Counted from the stretch's first letter, positions 35,897 to 46,474 are shown. The stretch: 64,000 nucleotides of DNA from an uncultured bacterium (GCA_905339405.1 CAJPGC010000014.1:95444-159443); one strand, 5' to 3'. Notes: generated by a model from the letters alone, not told the origin. Translations and numbers: made by a program.

Positions 35897-37480
35897 ATGA
35901 TACTCCTTTACGATACGACTCTCAGGGACGGCACGCAGGCCGAGGACATCTCCTTTTCCGTCGAGGACAAGGTAAGGATAGCCCGCGGCCTCGACGAGCT
36001 GGGCGTGCATTACATCGAGGGCGGCTGGCCCGGGTCCAACCCCAGGGACATAGAGTTCTTCAAGGCCATCGGCAAGGAAAAGCTTGCCAATGCCTCTCTC
36101 GTGAGCTTCGGGTCGACCAGGAAGGCCGGGGTCAAGGCAAAGGACGACGCCAACCTGAAGGCCCTCCTTTCAGCTCGCACGAGCGTCATTACCATCTTCG
36201 GCAAGACCTGGAAACTGCACGTCACTAAAGCTTTGAGGGTCTCCCTCGAGGAGAACCTCGAGATGATATTCGATTCGGTGAGCTTCTTGAAGAAGAAGGT
36301 CGACAAGGTCTTCTACGACGCCGAGCACTTCTTCGATGGCTACAAGGACGACCCGGCGTACGCTCTCGAGACGCTGAAGGCGGCCGAGGACGCTGGCGCG
36401 GACTACATAGTCCTCTGCGATACAAACGGAGGGACGCTGCCGTTCGAGGTCGCCGAGATAACCAGGGAAGTGAAGATGCGCACCGGCGCGCCGCTCGGTA
36501 TACACGCCCACAATGACTCCGAGACGGCGGTTGCAAATTCGCTTTCCGCCGTGAGGGAAGGCGCGTCTATGGTGCAGGGCACCATAAACGGCTTCGGCGA
36601 GAGGTGCGGGAACGCGAACCTGTGTTCCATCATACCGGCGCTTAAGGTCAAGATGGGACTTGAGTGCATCTCGGCAGAACAGCTCAGGAAGCTGCGCGGG
36701 ACCGCGCGGTTCGTGAACGAGCTCGCCAACCTGCCGCAGCAGAAAAACCAGTCTTACGTGGGAGACAGCGCCTTCGCCCACAAGGGCGGAATCCACGTGA
36801 GCGCGATATTGAAAAACCCGGCCACCTATGAGCACATAAGGCCCGAGCTCGTGGGAAACCACCAGCGGGTGCTCGTCTCCGACCTCTCCGGCAGGTCGAA
36901 TATCCTGTACAAGGCCGAGGAGTACGGCGTGGACGTCACGAGCGGCTCCGACGTCGTCAAAGAGGTGCTCTCCGAGCTCAAGGTGCTGGAGCACCAGGGC
37001 TTTCAGTACGAGGGCGCCGAGGCCTCCTTCGAGCTCCTCATACAGAAGGCCCTGAAGAAAAAAGAGAGGTACTTCAAGCTCATCGACTTCAGGGTCATCG
37101 ACGAGAAGAGGAGCGAGGAGGAAGAGCCCCGGACCGAGGCGACGATAAAGCTCGAAGTGGGCGGCATCGTCGAGCACACCGCCGCCGTGGGCAACGGCCC
37201 GGTGAACGCGCTGGACAAGGCTTTGCGCAGGGCGCTCGAGAGGTTCTACCCTTCGATTAAAGAGGTCCAGCTCCTTGACTTCAAGGTAAGGGTCCTGGCC
37301 GGAATGCACGGCACCGCCGCGAAGGTGAGGGTGCTTGTGGAGTCCGGCGACAGCACGGATAAATGGGGCACTGTCGGCGTATCAGAGAACGTCATAGAGG
37401 CGAGCTGGCAGGCGCTCGTCGACAGCCTGGAGTACAAGCTCTTTAAAGATCAGAGAAAGAAAAAAGGCCGCAGGAAGTAA
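35897..37480 (+). CDS. cimA: (R)-citramalate synthase
   Basis: Condenses pyruvate and acetyl-CoA to citramalate for threonine-independent isoleucine synthesis. The 527 residues start [22 protein letters not shown] (HMGL barrel, metal and catalytic residues), with [14 protein letters not shown] and [11 protein letters not shown] later. A C-terminal LeuA-type regulatory domain (residues about 380-510) ends in a basic tail. The N-terminal pattern [10 protein letters not shown] distinguishes it from LeuA and homocitrate synthases. It is downstream of lysC, separated by a repeat element. Confidence 0.92.
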   Translation: MILLYDTTLRDGTQAEDISFSVEDKVRIARGLDELGVHYIEGGWPGSNPRDIEFFKAIGKEKLANASLVSFGSTRKAGVKAKDDANLKALLSARTSVITIFGKTWKLHVTKALRVSLEENLEMIFDSVSFLKKKVDKVFYDAEHFFDGYKDDPAYALETLKAAEDAGADYIVLCDTNGGTLPFEVAEITREVKMRTGAPLGIHAHNDSETAVANSLSAVREGASMVQGTINGFGERCGNANLCSIIPALKVKMGLECISAEQLRKLRGTARFVNELANLPQQKNQSYVGDSAFAHKGGIHVSAILKNPATYEHIRPELVGNHQRVLVSDLSGRSNILYKAEEYGVDVTSGSDVVKEVLSELKVLEHQGFQYEGAEASFELLIQKALKKKERYFKLIDFRVIDEKRSEEEEPRTEATIKLEVGGIVEHTAAVGNGPVNALDKALRRALERFYPSIKEVQLLDFKVRVLAGMHGTAAKVRVLVESGDSTDKWGTVGVSENVIEASWQALVDSLEYKLFKDQRKKKGRRK

Positions 37481-37496
37481 GGCCGAGAGGCTTGAT

Positions 37497-37910
37497 ATGG
37501 GCCTGGATAAACGCTACCCCGCTTTTCTTTTGATCCTCGCGGTCTTTCTCGGTTTTTTCCTTTATACCTCAAACGCTTTCCATAAAGAGCCGCCAGCGGG
37601 CGTTCCGCCGGGCGGCTCTTTCGTTAAATCCGGCACTCTCGGCTCTTCACAGCTCAAGCCTGTCAAGACCAGCCTTCCTGTATTCCCGATAGACCTCAAC
37701 AAAGCGTCTGTTCAGGAGCTTACGCTCCTTCCCGGCATAGGCGAGAAGACGGCCCTGAGGATAGTCGAGAAAAGGGCTGAGCTCAAGGGCTTTAGCTCGG
37801 TCGAAGAGCTCATGGAAGTCAAATGGATAGGCAAGGCGAAACTCGAGAAGATAAGGGACCTTGTCATTGCCGGAGAGCGCCCGAGCGGGAATTCCGCCGC
37901 CTCAAGATGA
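37497..37910 (+). CDS. ComEA-like helix-hairpin-helix protein
   Basis: A 137-residue protein with an N-terminal membrane helix (residues 9-26), a proline/glycine-rich linker, and one ComEA-type HhH domain: IDLNKASVQELTLLPGIGEKTALRIVEKR followed by SVEELMEVKWIGKAKLEKIRD. Such anchored HhH proteins bind double-stranded DNA, in some bacteria during uptake. With no competence genes nearby, its role here is open. It lies 16 nt after cimA. Confidence 0.85.
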   Translation: MGLDKRYPAFLLILAVFLGFFLYTSNAFHKEPPAGVPPGGSFVKSGTLGSSQLKPVKTSLPVFPIDLNKASVQELTLLPGIGEKTALRIVEKRAELKGFSSVEELMEVKWIGKAKLEKIRDLVIAGERPSGNSAASR

Positions 37911-38022
37911 TTTTCCTCTCTTTTTTTCCCTGAAAACCCCCAAAATCTCCTGATTTCAGATATATTTAACAAGGTGCTGAAAAGACCCCGGCCTCTATAT
38001 GTGTGCCGGGCAGGGAGCCATC

Positions 38023-38352
38023 ATGCCTGAAGACATCCTGGCCGAGCTGAGGGCCAAGGAAGAGGAGTTGGAAGCCCTCATAAACGACGCGAGAAGGGAA
38101 GCGGCTTCCATCAGGGAGGCTGCCCAGAAGTCCGCCCGCGAGTTGAGGGCGCGGAGCCTTGCCGAGCTCGAGACCCGCCTCAAGAGAGACTTCGACGAGA
38201 AGACGGCGGAGATGAAAGCCGAGGCGGCCAAAATAGAGGACGAGGGGCGCGAAGAGGCCGAGAGCCTTCGGGCCCGGGGTGAGAGGAACTTCGGAAAGGT
38301 CGTCGAAGAGGTCATGCGCTTCATAACAGAGCCGGGCGGGGCCGCAAGGTGA
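38023..38352 (+). CDS. A/V-type ATPase peripheral-stalk subunit H (G-like)
   Basis: A 109-residue, almost wholly helical protein rich in Glu, Arg, Lys and Ala (EDILAELRAKEEELEALINDARREA...), as expected of the coiled-coil stalk subunit that pairs with subunit E. I chose the ATG at 38023 with CAGGGAG upstream; an in-frame ATG at 37999 would add eight residues. It is the first gene of the A/V-ATPase operon, and its stop overlaps the GTG start of subunit I. Confidence 0.82.
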   Translation: MPEDILAELRAKEEELEALINDARREAASIREAAQKSARELRARSLAELETRLKRDFDEKTAEMKAEAAKIEDEGREEAESLRARGERNFGKVVEEVMRFITEPGGAAR

Positions 38353-40235
38353 TAAAGGAGATGCTGAAGGTCCAGATAATCGGGCCCAGGGCGCTTCTCG
38401 ACGAAGCGGTAAGGGAGCTGCATACTGCCGCCGTCGTCCATCTCGAGACAATGCCGGAAGAGTACATAAACGAAAGCGATTTTTTGAGCAAGCTCCCCAT
38501 TGAACGGGAGAAGCTCAGGGAAAAAGAGACCCTTGAGAAATACGGCGAGCGCCTCCGCAACTTCAGGGCGCTCCTGCCGCAGCCTTCTTCCTACAGGACA
38601 GAAAGGGTTGCTCTCGATGATATTCACAGGCTCATGGCAGAGTTTGAGCCCTTCGAGGAGCGGGCAAAAAACCTGCGCGCCCGCAAGGACGAATTAATAG
38701 AGGAGCTTTCGGTCATAAATAAATACGAAAAGCTCTTAAGGGGTTTCGCCCCGATCGTCTCCCGCCTCGGCGGCCTCAAGAACTTCGACATAACCGGCCT
38801 TACGCTCGAGAAGACCAGGGAAGACATCTCGGGCCTTCTCGAGGCCGAGGTCTCAAGAGTAACCGAAGGGATCTTCAGCATCCACGTGAAAGACATAGAC
38901 GAGCACACGCTCGGGGTCGTCCTCACCTACCCGAGGGGCTTTGGTGCGCAGGTAAGGGCGCTCCTTTCAGGCAAGGCCATAAGCGAGATGAGGCTGCCGG
39001 ACGAGTACTCGGAGATGACGCTCATAGAGGCCTTGAAGCAGATGGGCAGGAGGAAGGCCGAGTTGCCCGGCCTCATAGACGGCCTCGACGGGGAGCTCTA
39101 TTCGATAGCGACTCGCTGGTATTCTTTGATTACTGGCGTTGCGAGGGCGATAGAGGACGCGCTGGATGAGATAGGCGTCCTTTCCTACGCCGTGGCCACG
39201 AAGTTCGCTTTCATCATCGAGGGGTGGGTCCCAGCAGAGGCCTATGGGCAGTTGAACGGCAGGCTCTCGACGCTCTTCGGCGGAAAATTAAATATACGGA
39301 CTCTCGAAGTGGCCGGACGCGAGCGTGAGGCCATCCCTGTCTACATCAAGAACCCCAGGCTCATAAGGCCGTTCGAGGTCTTTCTTGCCGCGCTCTCCCC
39401 GCCGAAGTACGGCTCAGTCGACCCGACGCCTTTTGTCGCTCTTTTCTTCCCTGCCTTTTTCGGACTCATAGTGGCCGACATGGGCTACGGCGCAATGATA
39501 CTTGTTTTCGCGGCTTACATGAGAAAGAGGCTCGCCGGAAAGGGAAAGCGCTTTTTCAGGGACCTTGCTTCAGTCTTCATCGTAAGCGCCGCTTCAGCCA
39601 TTTTCTTCGGCTTCCTTTTCGGGGAGTTCTTCGGCGACCTCGCCGAGAGGGCGGGGCTCCTTCACCCGATACTCTTCAACAGGATAGAGGCGTTAAAGAC
39701 TCTTATAATTGTGGCCCTCGCCATAGGCATAGGCCACGTACTCCTCGGAATAATAATCGGAATAGTAAGCCACGCGAGGAGGCGCGATTTGAAGGAGACC
39801 GGCGCGAAGGCCGTCTACCTCGTCCTCATCGTATCGTTCCTCAGCCTCATCGGCGTCATGTTCGGGCTTCTGCCGAAGGCGTTCATCCCCTGGTCCGCCG
39901 GTGTCATGGCGGCCTCTTTCGTCGCGCTCGTCGTCCTGGAGGGGATGCTCGGCCCGATAGAGTTCATAGAGGCGCTCGGGAACATAGTCTCCTACGTGCG
40001 TATCATGGCCGTGGGAACGGCCTCGGTGGTGATGGCGCTCGTGGCGAACAGGATGGGGCAGATGGCTGACAGCGCCGTCCTGGGCGTCATGATCGCGGCC
40101 CTCATCCACGGACTCAATCTCATGCTCAGCGTCCTGAGTCCGTCGATACAGTCGATGAGGCTCCAGTACGTTGAGTTCTTCAGCAAGTTTTACGAGGGAG
40201 GGGGGAGGCTCTACAGGCCCTTCAAAAAGAAATAA
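38349..40235 (+). CDS. A/V-type ATPase membrane subunit I (a-like)
   Basis: Stator membrane subunit that forms the ion half-channels. The 628 residues have a soluble N-terminal half of about 330 residues (MIKEMLKVQIIGPRALLDEAV, coiled-coil arms). Seven or eight membrane helices follow, with PFVALFFPAFFGLIVADMGYG and GNIVSYVRIMAVGTASVVMALVANRM holding the conserved Arg of the ion path. The GTG start overlaps the subunit H stop (GTGA). A repeat element separates it from subunit K. Confidence 0.93.
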   Translation: MIKEMLKVQIIGPRALLDEAVRELHTAAVVHLETMPEEYINESDFLSKLPIEREKLREKETLEKYGERLRNFRALLPQPSSYRTERVALDDIHRLMAEFEPFEERAKNLRARKDELIEELSVINKYEKLLRGFAPIVSRLGGLKNFDITGLTLEKTREDISGLLEAEVSRVTEGIFSIHVKDIDEHTLGVVLTYPRGFGAQVRALLSGKAISEMRLPDEYSEMTLIEALKQMGRRKAELPGLIDGLDGELYSIATRWYSLITGVARAIEDALDEIGVLSYAVATKFAFIIEGWVPAEAYGQLNGRLSTLFGGKLNIRTLEVAGREREAIPVYIKNPRLIRPFEVFLAALSPPKYGSVDPTPFVALFFPAFFGLIVADMGYGAMILVFAAYMRKRLAGKGKRFFRDLASVFIVSAASAIFFGFLFGEFFGDLAERAGLLHPILFNRIEALKTLIIVALAIGIGHVLLGIIIGIVSHARRRDLKETGAKAVYLVLIVSFLSLIGVMFGLLPKAFIPWSAGVMAASFVALVVLEGMLGPIEFIEALGNIVSYVRIMAVGTASVVMALVANRMGQMADSAVLGVMIAALIHGLNLMLSVLSPSIQSMRLQYVEFFSKFYEGGGRLYRPFKKK

Positions 40236-40236
40236 G

Positions 40237-40379
40237 GGGTGCCTCTAAAAATTGCTCTTTTTCCCGAATCTCTTTGTCAGGGCGGAAATAAAAATGCTCA
40301 CATATTGCCATATATGCTGCGCTTTTTATTTCACCCTTCCTCGACCTTCGGAAAAAATGTCCAATTTTTAGCGGCACCC
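40237..40379. repeat. Family B palindromic element inside the ATPase operon
   Basis: 143-bp inverted repeat with ends GGGTGCC and GGCACCC. Arms of about 65 bp both read AAAAATTG...TCTTTTTCCCGAA (or TTTTTTCCGAAG)...GGAAATAAAAA. Partial copies occur at 48043-48112 and 50944-51000. It splits the I and K genes of one operon and would fold strongly in the transcript. Confidence 0.75.
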
Positions 40380-40426
40380 TGAAAATAATATTTATCAGAG
40401 GTGCATATGGAAAAGGGGAGGTGCGT

Positions 40427-40639
40427 ATGGAAAAAGGTTTGATAGCCCTGGCAGCGGCGATAGCCATAGGGCTTCCGGCCCTTGCAACGGGCTGGGCTCA
40501 GAGCAGGATAGGCTCCGCCGGAGCGGGGACCATTGCCGAGAAGCCGGAGCTTACAGGCATCGTCATCATCCTTGTGGCCATCCCCGAGACGATGGTCCTC
40601 CTGGGGTTCGTCGTCGCCTACCTCATAATCAGCGGCTGA
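40427..40639 (+). CDS. A/V-type ATPase rotor subunit K (c-like, one hairpin)
   Basis: A 70-residue proteolipid with two membrane helices, the short archaeal/F-type form and not the four-helix V-type form. Helix 1 contains ALATGWAQSRIGSAGAG. Helix 2 contains VAIPETMVLLGFVVAYLI with the ion-carrying Glu near residue 54. The Gln in helix 1 and the Thr after the Glu are positions that take part in sodium binding in some Na+-type rings, so the coupling ion is not certain. The ATG at 40427 has GGAGG five bases upstream. Confidence 0.9.
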   Translation: MEKGLIALAAAIAIGLPALATGWAQSRIGSAGAGTIAEKPELTGIVIILVAIPETMVLLGFVVAYLIISG

Positions 40640-40640
40640 T

Positions 40641-41222
40641 ATGGCTGAAGACACGCTGATATCGGCCCTCGAGGAGGACGCGCGGGCGCAGGCTGGCCGC
40701 ATAATCGAAGAGGCGCGCGAGGCGGCCGAGGCTGCCCTGCGTGACGCCGGAGAGCAGATAGCCCGCGAGCAGGAGGCCCGCGTAGCCGAGCTCGAGGCAG
40801 CTCTCAAGGGGCAGAGGGCCGCCATGCTCAACGCCGCCCGCACAAGGGCGTCGGCGGCCAGGCTTGCCGTCCGGCACAGCCTCATCGAAAGGGCGCTGGA
40901 AGAGGCTGGGGCGAAGTTTTCGTCCATGCCGAAAGACGAGTACCGCCGTCTTTTGACGGGGCTCTTCTTTGAGCTCAAGGCCGACTGGGAAAAGGGCAGG
41001 CCAGGGGAGGCCCCGGTAGTTTTCGTAAACCCGGCCGACGTTGGCCTCTTCGAAAGCTCTTACACCATCAAGGGTGACGAAGGCGTAAAGCTCGGGGTGG
41101 TGTTCGCTTCCGGGGACGGTACGGTGCGTTTCGAGAACAGCATACCCGGACGGCTTTCAAGGGCAAAGGCCGTTATGGTCCCGGCCATGAACGAGATGCT
41201 CTTCGACGGGGTCTTCCAATGA
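40641..41222 (+). CDS. A/V-type ATPase peripheral-stalk subunit E
   Basis: A 193-residue protein with a long N-terminal helix (residues 3-90, Ala/Glu/Arg-rich with AGRIIEEAREAAEAALRDAGEQIA) and a C-terminal globular part ending GRLSRAKAVMVPAMNEMLF, the usual layout of subunit E. It follows subunit K by one base and overlaps subunit C by ATGA. It should pair with subunit H as the stator. Confidence 0.85.
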   Translation: MAEDTLISALEEDARAQAGRIIEEAREAAEAALRDAGEQIAREQEARVAELEAALKGQRAAMLNAARTRASAARLAVRHSLIERALEEAGAKFSSMPKDEYRRLLTGLFFELKADWEKGRPGEAPVVFVNPADVGLFESSYTIKGDEGVKLGVVFASGDGTVRFENSIPGRLSRAKAVMVPAMNEMLFDGVFQ

Positions 41223-42298
41223 GGCGGGCGTTAAAAAAGCCCGTTCCAACTGATTTGAGCTATTTCAACGCCCGCGTGCGCTCGATGAGGGGCGAGATAA
41301 TGAGGAAGGCCGACTATGAGCCTTTGATGAGGCTGGGTTCTGCCGAGGCACTCGTTGAAAAACTCAAGGCGACTCGATACGGCCCATTCATAGAGGCGGC
41401 CTCATCGAGGTACTCCGGCCCTCTTGAGGCGCTTTCGGCCGCGCTCTTGTCGGGCCTTTCCGGCTCTCTCGGGCAGCTCTGGAAGATAGCACCCGAAGGG
41501 ACGAGGCCGCTCCTGAAGGCGGTCCTGTCGAACTGGGAGGTCTTCGACCTCAAGACCATCGTAAGGGGCCTCAGCCGTGGGGTCAAGCGCGAGGAGATAA
41601 AGGCAGCACTGATACCTGCAGGAGAGTTCGACGTGGCTGCCCTCACGACGCTCCTTTCGTCAAAGGACGTCTTCGATCTCGTCGGCTTTCTCGATACATG
41701 GGGGAGCCCGTACGCGGCCGTCTTGAGGCCCGGCCTGAAGGAGTACCAGAGGAACGGCAGGATAATAGAGATGGAGCTGTCGGCCGACCTCCGGACGAAC
41801 AGGCTTTTCATGGAGGCGCTCTCGGCCGGGTTTTTCGACGGACGCATAATGCGCGAGTGGCTCGCGCTGAGGGCTGATTTGAGAAACGCCCTCACGCTCC
41901 TGAAGATTGCCGGCGAGGGATACGCGGTTGAAGCCGCCTCCGGCTTTTTCATCGAGGGCGGCTACAAATTGAAGCGGCCGGAATTCATCAGGCTTGCCGG
42001 CCTCAAGACAAAAGAAGAGCTTCTGGCCGCATTGAAAGAGACCGGAGGGAGCGTTGTGCGAAGCGTGCTGGAGAAGACGGCAGGAGCTGACGCGGCGCTC
42101 ATGGAAGAAGCCGCGGAGGACGCCATAAAGGAGCTGCTGAGGACGCTTTCAATTATCGATCCGCTTTCAATAGCCCTTCCGGCCTCTTACATATATATGA
42201 AGGTAAGAGAGATAAAGAACCTGAGGCTCCTGTTGAGGGGCGCTGCTTTCGGCATACCCCTTGAAGAGCTGCGCCGTCTCCTCTTCTACCCGGTATAG
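41219..42298 (+). CDS. A/V-type ATPase subunit C (d-like)
   Basis: Central socket subunit that joins the rotor ring to the D/F axle. The 359 residues are mostly helical, with the starting pattern LSYFNARVRSMRGEIMRKADYEPLM and three repeated helical segments ending ASYIYMKVREIKNLRLLLRGAAFGIP, a family signature. The start overlaps subunit E by four bases; subunit F starts two bases after the stop. Confidence 0.88.
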   Translation: MRRALKKPVPTDLSYFNARVRSMRGEIMRKADYEPLMRLGSAEALVEKLKATRYGPFIEAASSRYSGPLEALSAALLSGLSGSLGQLWKIAPEGTRPLLKAVLSNWEVFDLKTIVRGLSRGVKREEIKAALIPAGEFDVAALTTLLSSKDVFDLVGFLDTWGSPYAAVLRPGLKEYQRNGRIIEMELSADLRTNRLFMEALSAGFFDGRIMREWLALRADLRNALTLLKIAGEGYAVEAASGFFIEGGYKLKRPEFIRLAGLKTKEELLAALKETGGSVVRSVLEKTAGADAALMEEAAEDAIKELLRTLSIIDPLSIALPASYIYMKVREIKNLRLLLRGAAFGIPLEELRRLLFYPV

Positions 42299-42300
42299 AT

Positions 42301-42630
42301 ATGTCAGACCTTCTCATCATAACCGGTCAGGGCGCGTCATTGGGCTTTCAGACCGCTGGGCTCGAGACGCTCGAGGTCGACGGCAAGACCGACATCTCAA
42401 GCCTTCTCCTCGGCCTGCAGGCTGGCGCGAGGTACGGGCTCATAGCAATTGAGGAGCCGCTCCTCGAGAAGGTCTCAACGAACGCCATGAAGCGCCTCCG
42501 GAAAAAGGGGCTGCCAGTCATAATACCCATAAACTTGCCGGTTAAGTGGGGCGAGGCCGAAGCAGGCGAATCACCCGTGGTGAGGCTCATCCGGCGCGCC
42601 ATAGGCTACCAAATAAAGCTCAAGAGATGA
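42301..42630 (+). CDS. A/V-type ATPase subunit F
   Basis: Part of the central axle. The 109-residue Rossmann-like protein has DLLIITGQGASLGFQTAGLE at the start and YGLIAIEEPLLEKV in the middle, typical of NtpF/AtpF. It lies two bases after subunit C and one base before subunit A. Confidence 0.88.
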   Translation: MSDLLIITGQGASLGFQTAGLETLEVDGKTDISSLLLGLQAGARYGLIAIEEPLLEKVSTNAMKRLRKKGLPVIIPINLPVKWGEAEAGESPVVRLIRRAIGYQIKLKR

Positions 42631-42631
42631 G

Positions 42632-44386
42632 ATGAAAGAGACAAGGGGAAAGATATTCGGGGTGGCGGGCCCGACGGTCATGGTAAAGGGTATGACCGGG
42701 CCTGTCATGAATACCGTCTGCCTCGTTGGGAAGCAGGGGCTCCTCGGCGAGATAATCCGCATCAAGGGCGAGCTCGTAACTCTACAGGTATATGAAGATA
42801 CCAGCGGCATCTCCGTCGGCGAGGAGGTCATCAGCTACGGCATACCCCTGAGCGTAACCCTGGGGCCGGGCCTCCTCACCGGCATATTCGACGGCATACA
42901 GAGGCCCCTTGAGAAGATAAGGGCCGCCGCCGGGGGCTTCATCACGAGGGGCATCAAGTTCGAAGCGCTCGACATCGATAGAAAGTGGGAGTTCACGCCG
43001 CTTAAGGAAAAGGGCGATTACGTCGGGCCCGGGGACATCCTCGGCACAGTGCAGGAGACCGAGAGGATAGTACATAAAATCATGGTGCCGCCCGGCCTCT
43101 CGGGGACGATAACCGAGATGAAAAGCGGCGAGGTCTCCGGGGCCGAGTACGTATGCATGTTGGAGAAGGGCAAGTTCATCGGCCTGTTCCAGGAGTGGCC
43201 GGTAAGAAAGCCCAGGCCGTTTAGCGCGAAGCTGCCGCCATCGACGCCGTTCATCACCGGCCAGAGGGTCTTCGACACTCTCCTTCCGGTTGCCGAAGGC
43301 GGCACGGCGATAGTCCCGGGCGGCTTCGGCACCGGAAAGACCGTCGTCGAGCAGACGATAGCGAAGTTCTCCAGAAGCGACATAGTCATCTACGTCGGGT
43401 GCGGCGAGCGCGGCAACGAGATGTCGGAGATATTGAGCGATTTCCCCGCGTTGAAAGACCCGACTTCCGGGCTGCCGTTGAGCCTTCGGACGGTAATTGT
43501 CGTCAACACGTCTAACATGCCTGTCGCCGCGAGGGAAGCCTCTATCTTCACCGGCATAACGATAGCCGAATACTTCAGGGACATGGGCTACAGCGTCGCG
43601 ATGCTCGCGGATTCCATATCGAGGTGGGCCGAGGCGTTGAGGGAGATATCTTCAAGGTTAGAGGAGATGCCAGGCGAGGAGGGCTTCCCGCCGTACCTTG
43701 CGACCCAGCTCGGCATTTTCTACGAACGCTCCGGAAAGGTGAGGTGCCTGGGGTCAGATGCCAGGACAGGCTCCGTGACCGTCATAAGCGCGGTCTCCCC
43801 GCCGGGCGGGGACTTCTCGGAGCCGGTCACGCAGGCCTCGCTGCGGTTCGCGGGCTCGCTCTGGGCGCTCGACCCGGACCTCGCCTACAGGAGGCATTTC
43901 CCGGCCGTTAACTGGCTTGCGAGCTTCAGCCTCTACCAGGCCGAGCTTAACGACTGGTTCGGGGAGAACGTCGCTGAGGACATGGTGAAGCTCCGCGGAA
44001 GGCTCTACTCGCTTCTGCAGAGGCAGACGGAGCTTCGCGACATAATACAGATAATCGGCGTGGAGGCGCTGCAGGAGTCTGACAGGCTGACGCTCGAGGC
44101 GGCAAACCTCGCAACAGAGGCGTTCCTCAAACAGAGCGCCTTTAGCGAGGTCGACGCCTTCAACACCTACGAGAAGCAGTACTGGATACTGAAGGCCATA
44201 TTCGCCTTCATGGAGTGCGCGGAGGCCGCGCTCAAAAGGGGCGTCTACATCGAGACGATACTTGAAAACCCGGTGCGCGGCAGGATAAACCGCATGAAGG
44301 ATTTCGCGAACGAAGGCTTCCAGGCCAGGGCAGAGGAGATGATGCGGGACATAGAGAACGAGTTCACCATGCTCGAGGAAAAGTAG
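42632..44386 (+). CDS. A/V-type ATPase catalytic subunit A
   Basis: Catalytic ATP-binding subunit. The 584 residues carry the N-terminal barrel ([16 protein letters not shown]), the extra non-homologous region of A subunits (about 115-190), Walker [13 protein letters not shown] near residue 229, [12 protein letters not shown], and the [22 protein letters not shown] and [11 protein letters not shown] motifs. Length is normal. Whether the enzyme makes or uses ATP cannot be told; many bacterial forms work as ATP synthases or ion pumps. Confidence 0.96.
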   Translation: MKETRGKIFGVAGPTVMVKGMTGPVMNTVCLVGKQGLLGEIIRIKGELVTLQVYEDTSGISVGEEVISYGIPLSVTLGPGLLTGIFDGIQRPLEKIRAAAGGFITRGIKFEALDIDRKWEFTPLKEKGDYVGPGDILGTVQETERIVHKIMVPPGLSGTITEMKSGEVSGAEYVCMLEKGKFIGLFQEWPVRKPRPFSAKLPPSTPFITGQRVFDTLLPVAEGGTAIVPGGFGTGKTVVEQTIAKFSRSDIVIYVGCGERGNEMSEILSDFPALKDPTSGLPLSLRTVIVVNTSNMPVAAREASIFTGITIAEYFRDMGYSVAMLADSISRWAEALREISSRLEEMPGEEGFPPYLATQLGIFYERSGKVRCLGSDARTGSVTVISAVSPPGGDFSEPVTQASLRFAGSLWALDPDLAYRRHFPAVNWLASFSLYQAELNDWFGENVAEDMVKLRGRLYSLLQRQTELRDIIQIIGVEALQESDRLTLEAANLATEAFLKQSAFSEVDAFNTYEKQYWILKAIFAFMECAEAALKRGVYIETILENPVRGRINRMKDFANEGFQARAEEMMRDIENEFTMLEEK

Positions 44387-44396
44387 GGGGCAAGCT

Positions 44397-45746
44397 TTGC
44401 CGATAGACCTCATTGAACGCCAGTACCGCACTATAAGCTCCATCTCGGGCCCGCTCATTTTCGTCGAGAAGCTCTCGGGCGGAAGCCTCGGGGAGATGTG
44501 CGTCGTCGAGCTCGCCGACGGCGAGAAGCGCATTGGGCAGATATTGCAGCTCATGGGCACGACCGCCATAGTGCAGGTCCTGCAGGGCACTTCCGGCATA
44601 GACTCCGAAGCTTCCCGCGTTTTCCCTACCGGGCAGACCGCGCGCATAGGCGTCTCGAAGGAGCTCTTCGGCAGGGTATTGAACGGCTTCGGCGAACCGA
44701 TAGACGGCCTGCCGCCCATAGTTCCTGACGAGTACCTCGACATAAGCGGGCTGCCAATGAACCCGGCTTCGCGCGAGAAGCCCGACTTTTTCGTCCAGAC
44801 CGGCATATCCGCGATAGACGGGCTCAACACTCTGGTGCGCGGCCAGAAGCTCCCCATCTTCTCCGGGGCGGGCCTCCCCGCAAAAGAGCTCGCCCTACAG
44901 ATAGTAAGGCAGGCGAGGGTCTCGGAGACGGCCGACTTCGCCGTCATCCTCGGCGCCATGGGCATCACTTCCAGGGAGGACTTCTTTTTCAGGAAGTCAC
45001 TTCAGGAGGCGGGCGCGCTTGAGCGGACGATAGCTTTCATAAACCAGGTCAGCGACCCGACGATCGAAAGGCTCTTTACGCCTAGAATAGCCCTGACGGT
45101 TGCCGAGTACTTAGCCTTCGAGCACGGCTACCACGTGATGGTCGTCCTGACCGACATGACCTCCTACTGCGAATCGCTCCGCGAGATAGGGAGCGCGCGC
45201 GAAGAGATACCTGGCAGGAGGAGCTACCCCGGCTACATGTACACCGACCTTGCGACCCTCTACGAGCGGGCCGGAAGGCTCAAGGGAAGGAAAGGGTCGG
45301 TGACGCTTATGCCGATACTCACGATGCCCGACGACGACATAACTCATCCCATCCCCGACCTCACGGGCTACATAACCGAAGGGCAGATAGTCCTCTCCCG
45401 CGCTCTCCACAGGAAGGGCATCTACCCGCCCGTTGACGTCCTGCCTTGCCTCTCCAGGCTCATGGGCCTCGGCATAGGCGAGGGCAAGACAAGGGATGGG
45501 CACAGGAAGATATCAGACCAGCTCTACTCGGCCTACGCGCGCGGCATGGACGTAAGAAGGCTCGTGACCATAGTCGGCGAGGAGGGCCTCTCCGACCTCG
45601 ACAGGAAGTACCTCGAGTTCGCTGACGCGTTCGAGCGCAAGTTCGTAGGGCAGGGCGAGGCCGACCGCTCGATAGACGAAACTCTCGACCTGGGGTTGGA
45701 ACTCCTCAAATCGGTGCCCGAGATGGAGGCTGTGAGAAGGAAGTAA
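44397..45746 (+). CDS. A/V-type ATPase regulatory subunit B
   Basis: Non-catalytic nucleotide-binding partner of subunit A. The 449 residues include [35 protein letters not shown] in place of a true P-loop (no GKT), [42 protein letters not shown] and [19 protein letters not shown], all hallmarks of B. The start is a TTG ten bases after subunit A. Confidence 0.95.
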   Translation: MPIDLIERQYRTISSISGPLIFVEKLSGGSLGEMCVVELADGEKRIGQILQLMGTTAIVQVLQGTSGIDSEASRVFPTGQTARIGVSKELFGRVLNGFGEPIDGLPPIVPDEYLDISGLPMNPASREKPDFFVQTGISAIDGLNTLVRGQKLPIFSGAGLPAKELALQIVRQARVSETADFAVILGAMGITSREDFFFRKSLQEAGALERTIAFINQVSDPTIERLFTPRIALTVAEYLAFEHGYHVMVVLTDMTSYCESLREIGSAREEIPGRRSYPGYMYTDLATLYERAGRLKGRKGSVTLMPILTMPDDDITHPIPDLTGYITEGQIVLSRALHRKGIYPPVDVLPCLSRLMGLGIGEGKTRDGHRKISDQLYSAYARGMDVRRLVTIVGEEGLSDLDRKYLEFADAFERKFVGQGEADRSIDETLDLGLELLKSVPEMEAVRRK

Positions 45747-45761
45747 GCCGGAGGAACAAAG

Positions 45762-46391
45762 ATGGGAATGCTTGAAAAAAGCGCGCCGACGAGGGAGCAG
45801 TTCATGGCCCTCAGAAGGCGCTACGACGTCATCGGGAAGGGCCTTGAGCTCCTCAAGAGCAAGCGGGAGGCCCTCATGAAGGAGTTCTTCGGCATCGTCG
45901 ACGAATCGATAAGGATGCGCGACGAGCTGACGGCCCTTCTCGCAGGCGCGCAGCGGGGCCTTGAGAGGGCCAGGGCCTTGAACGGCGTGGCCGTCGAGTC
46001 GTTCGCCTATGGCGCGAAGAGGCACGTCTCGTTGAACATAAGGGCGAGAAACGTCTGGGGCGTCTACATCCCGGAGATAGAGGACGTGAACCTCACAAGG
46101 ACGCTGGACGCGATGGACATCTCCCCGGTGGGCGAGAGCGCGGCGGTAATCGAGACGGCGCGCCGCTTCGAGGCCGCCTCCGAGCTCATCGTGAAGATAG
46201 CCTCGAGGGAGATAAGGCTTACCGCAATAGGGGAGGTCATAAGGTCAGATTCGAGGAAGATAAACGCCATTACAGAAGTCATCCTGCCGTCGATAAAAAA
46301 CCGCATAAAGTACATCGAAAGGGTCCTCGAGGAAAGGGAGAGGGAAGAGATATTCCGCCTGAAGCGCAATAAGGCCAGAAGGCAGGCTTGA
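45762..46391 (+). CDS. A/V-type ATPase axle subunit D
   Basis: Central rotor shaft. The 209-residue coiled-coil protein begins EKSAPTREQFMALRRRYDVIGKGLELLKSKREALMKEF and ends with a second long basic helix (IKNRIKYIERVLEEREREEIFRLKRNKARR), forming the left-handed axle. GGAGG lies before the ATG. It ends the H-I-K-E-C-F-A-B-D operon, the same order as in Thermus-type enzymes. Confidence 0.9.
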   Translation: MGMLEKSAPTREQFMALRRRYDVIGKGLELLKSKREALMKEFFGIVDESIRMRDELTALLAGAQRGLERARALNGVAVESFAYGAKRHVSLNIRARNVWGVYIPEIEDVNLTRTLDAMDISPVGESAAVIETARRFEAASELIVKIASREIRLTAIGEVIRSDSRKINAITEVILPSIKNRIKYIERVLEEREREEIFRLKRNKARRQA

Positions 46392-46474
46392 AGGCCCGGC
46401 AAACCGCCCCTTTCACAAGGTTTTCACGAGTTTTTCCCAGTCCATAGCCCCCTGCTTACACTTGAATATCCCTC

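Noticed and set aside
36170..37309. 379-codon minus-strand frame
   Set aside because: Antisense of cimA with no recognisable domain.
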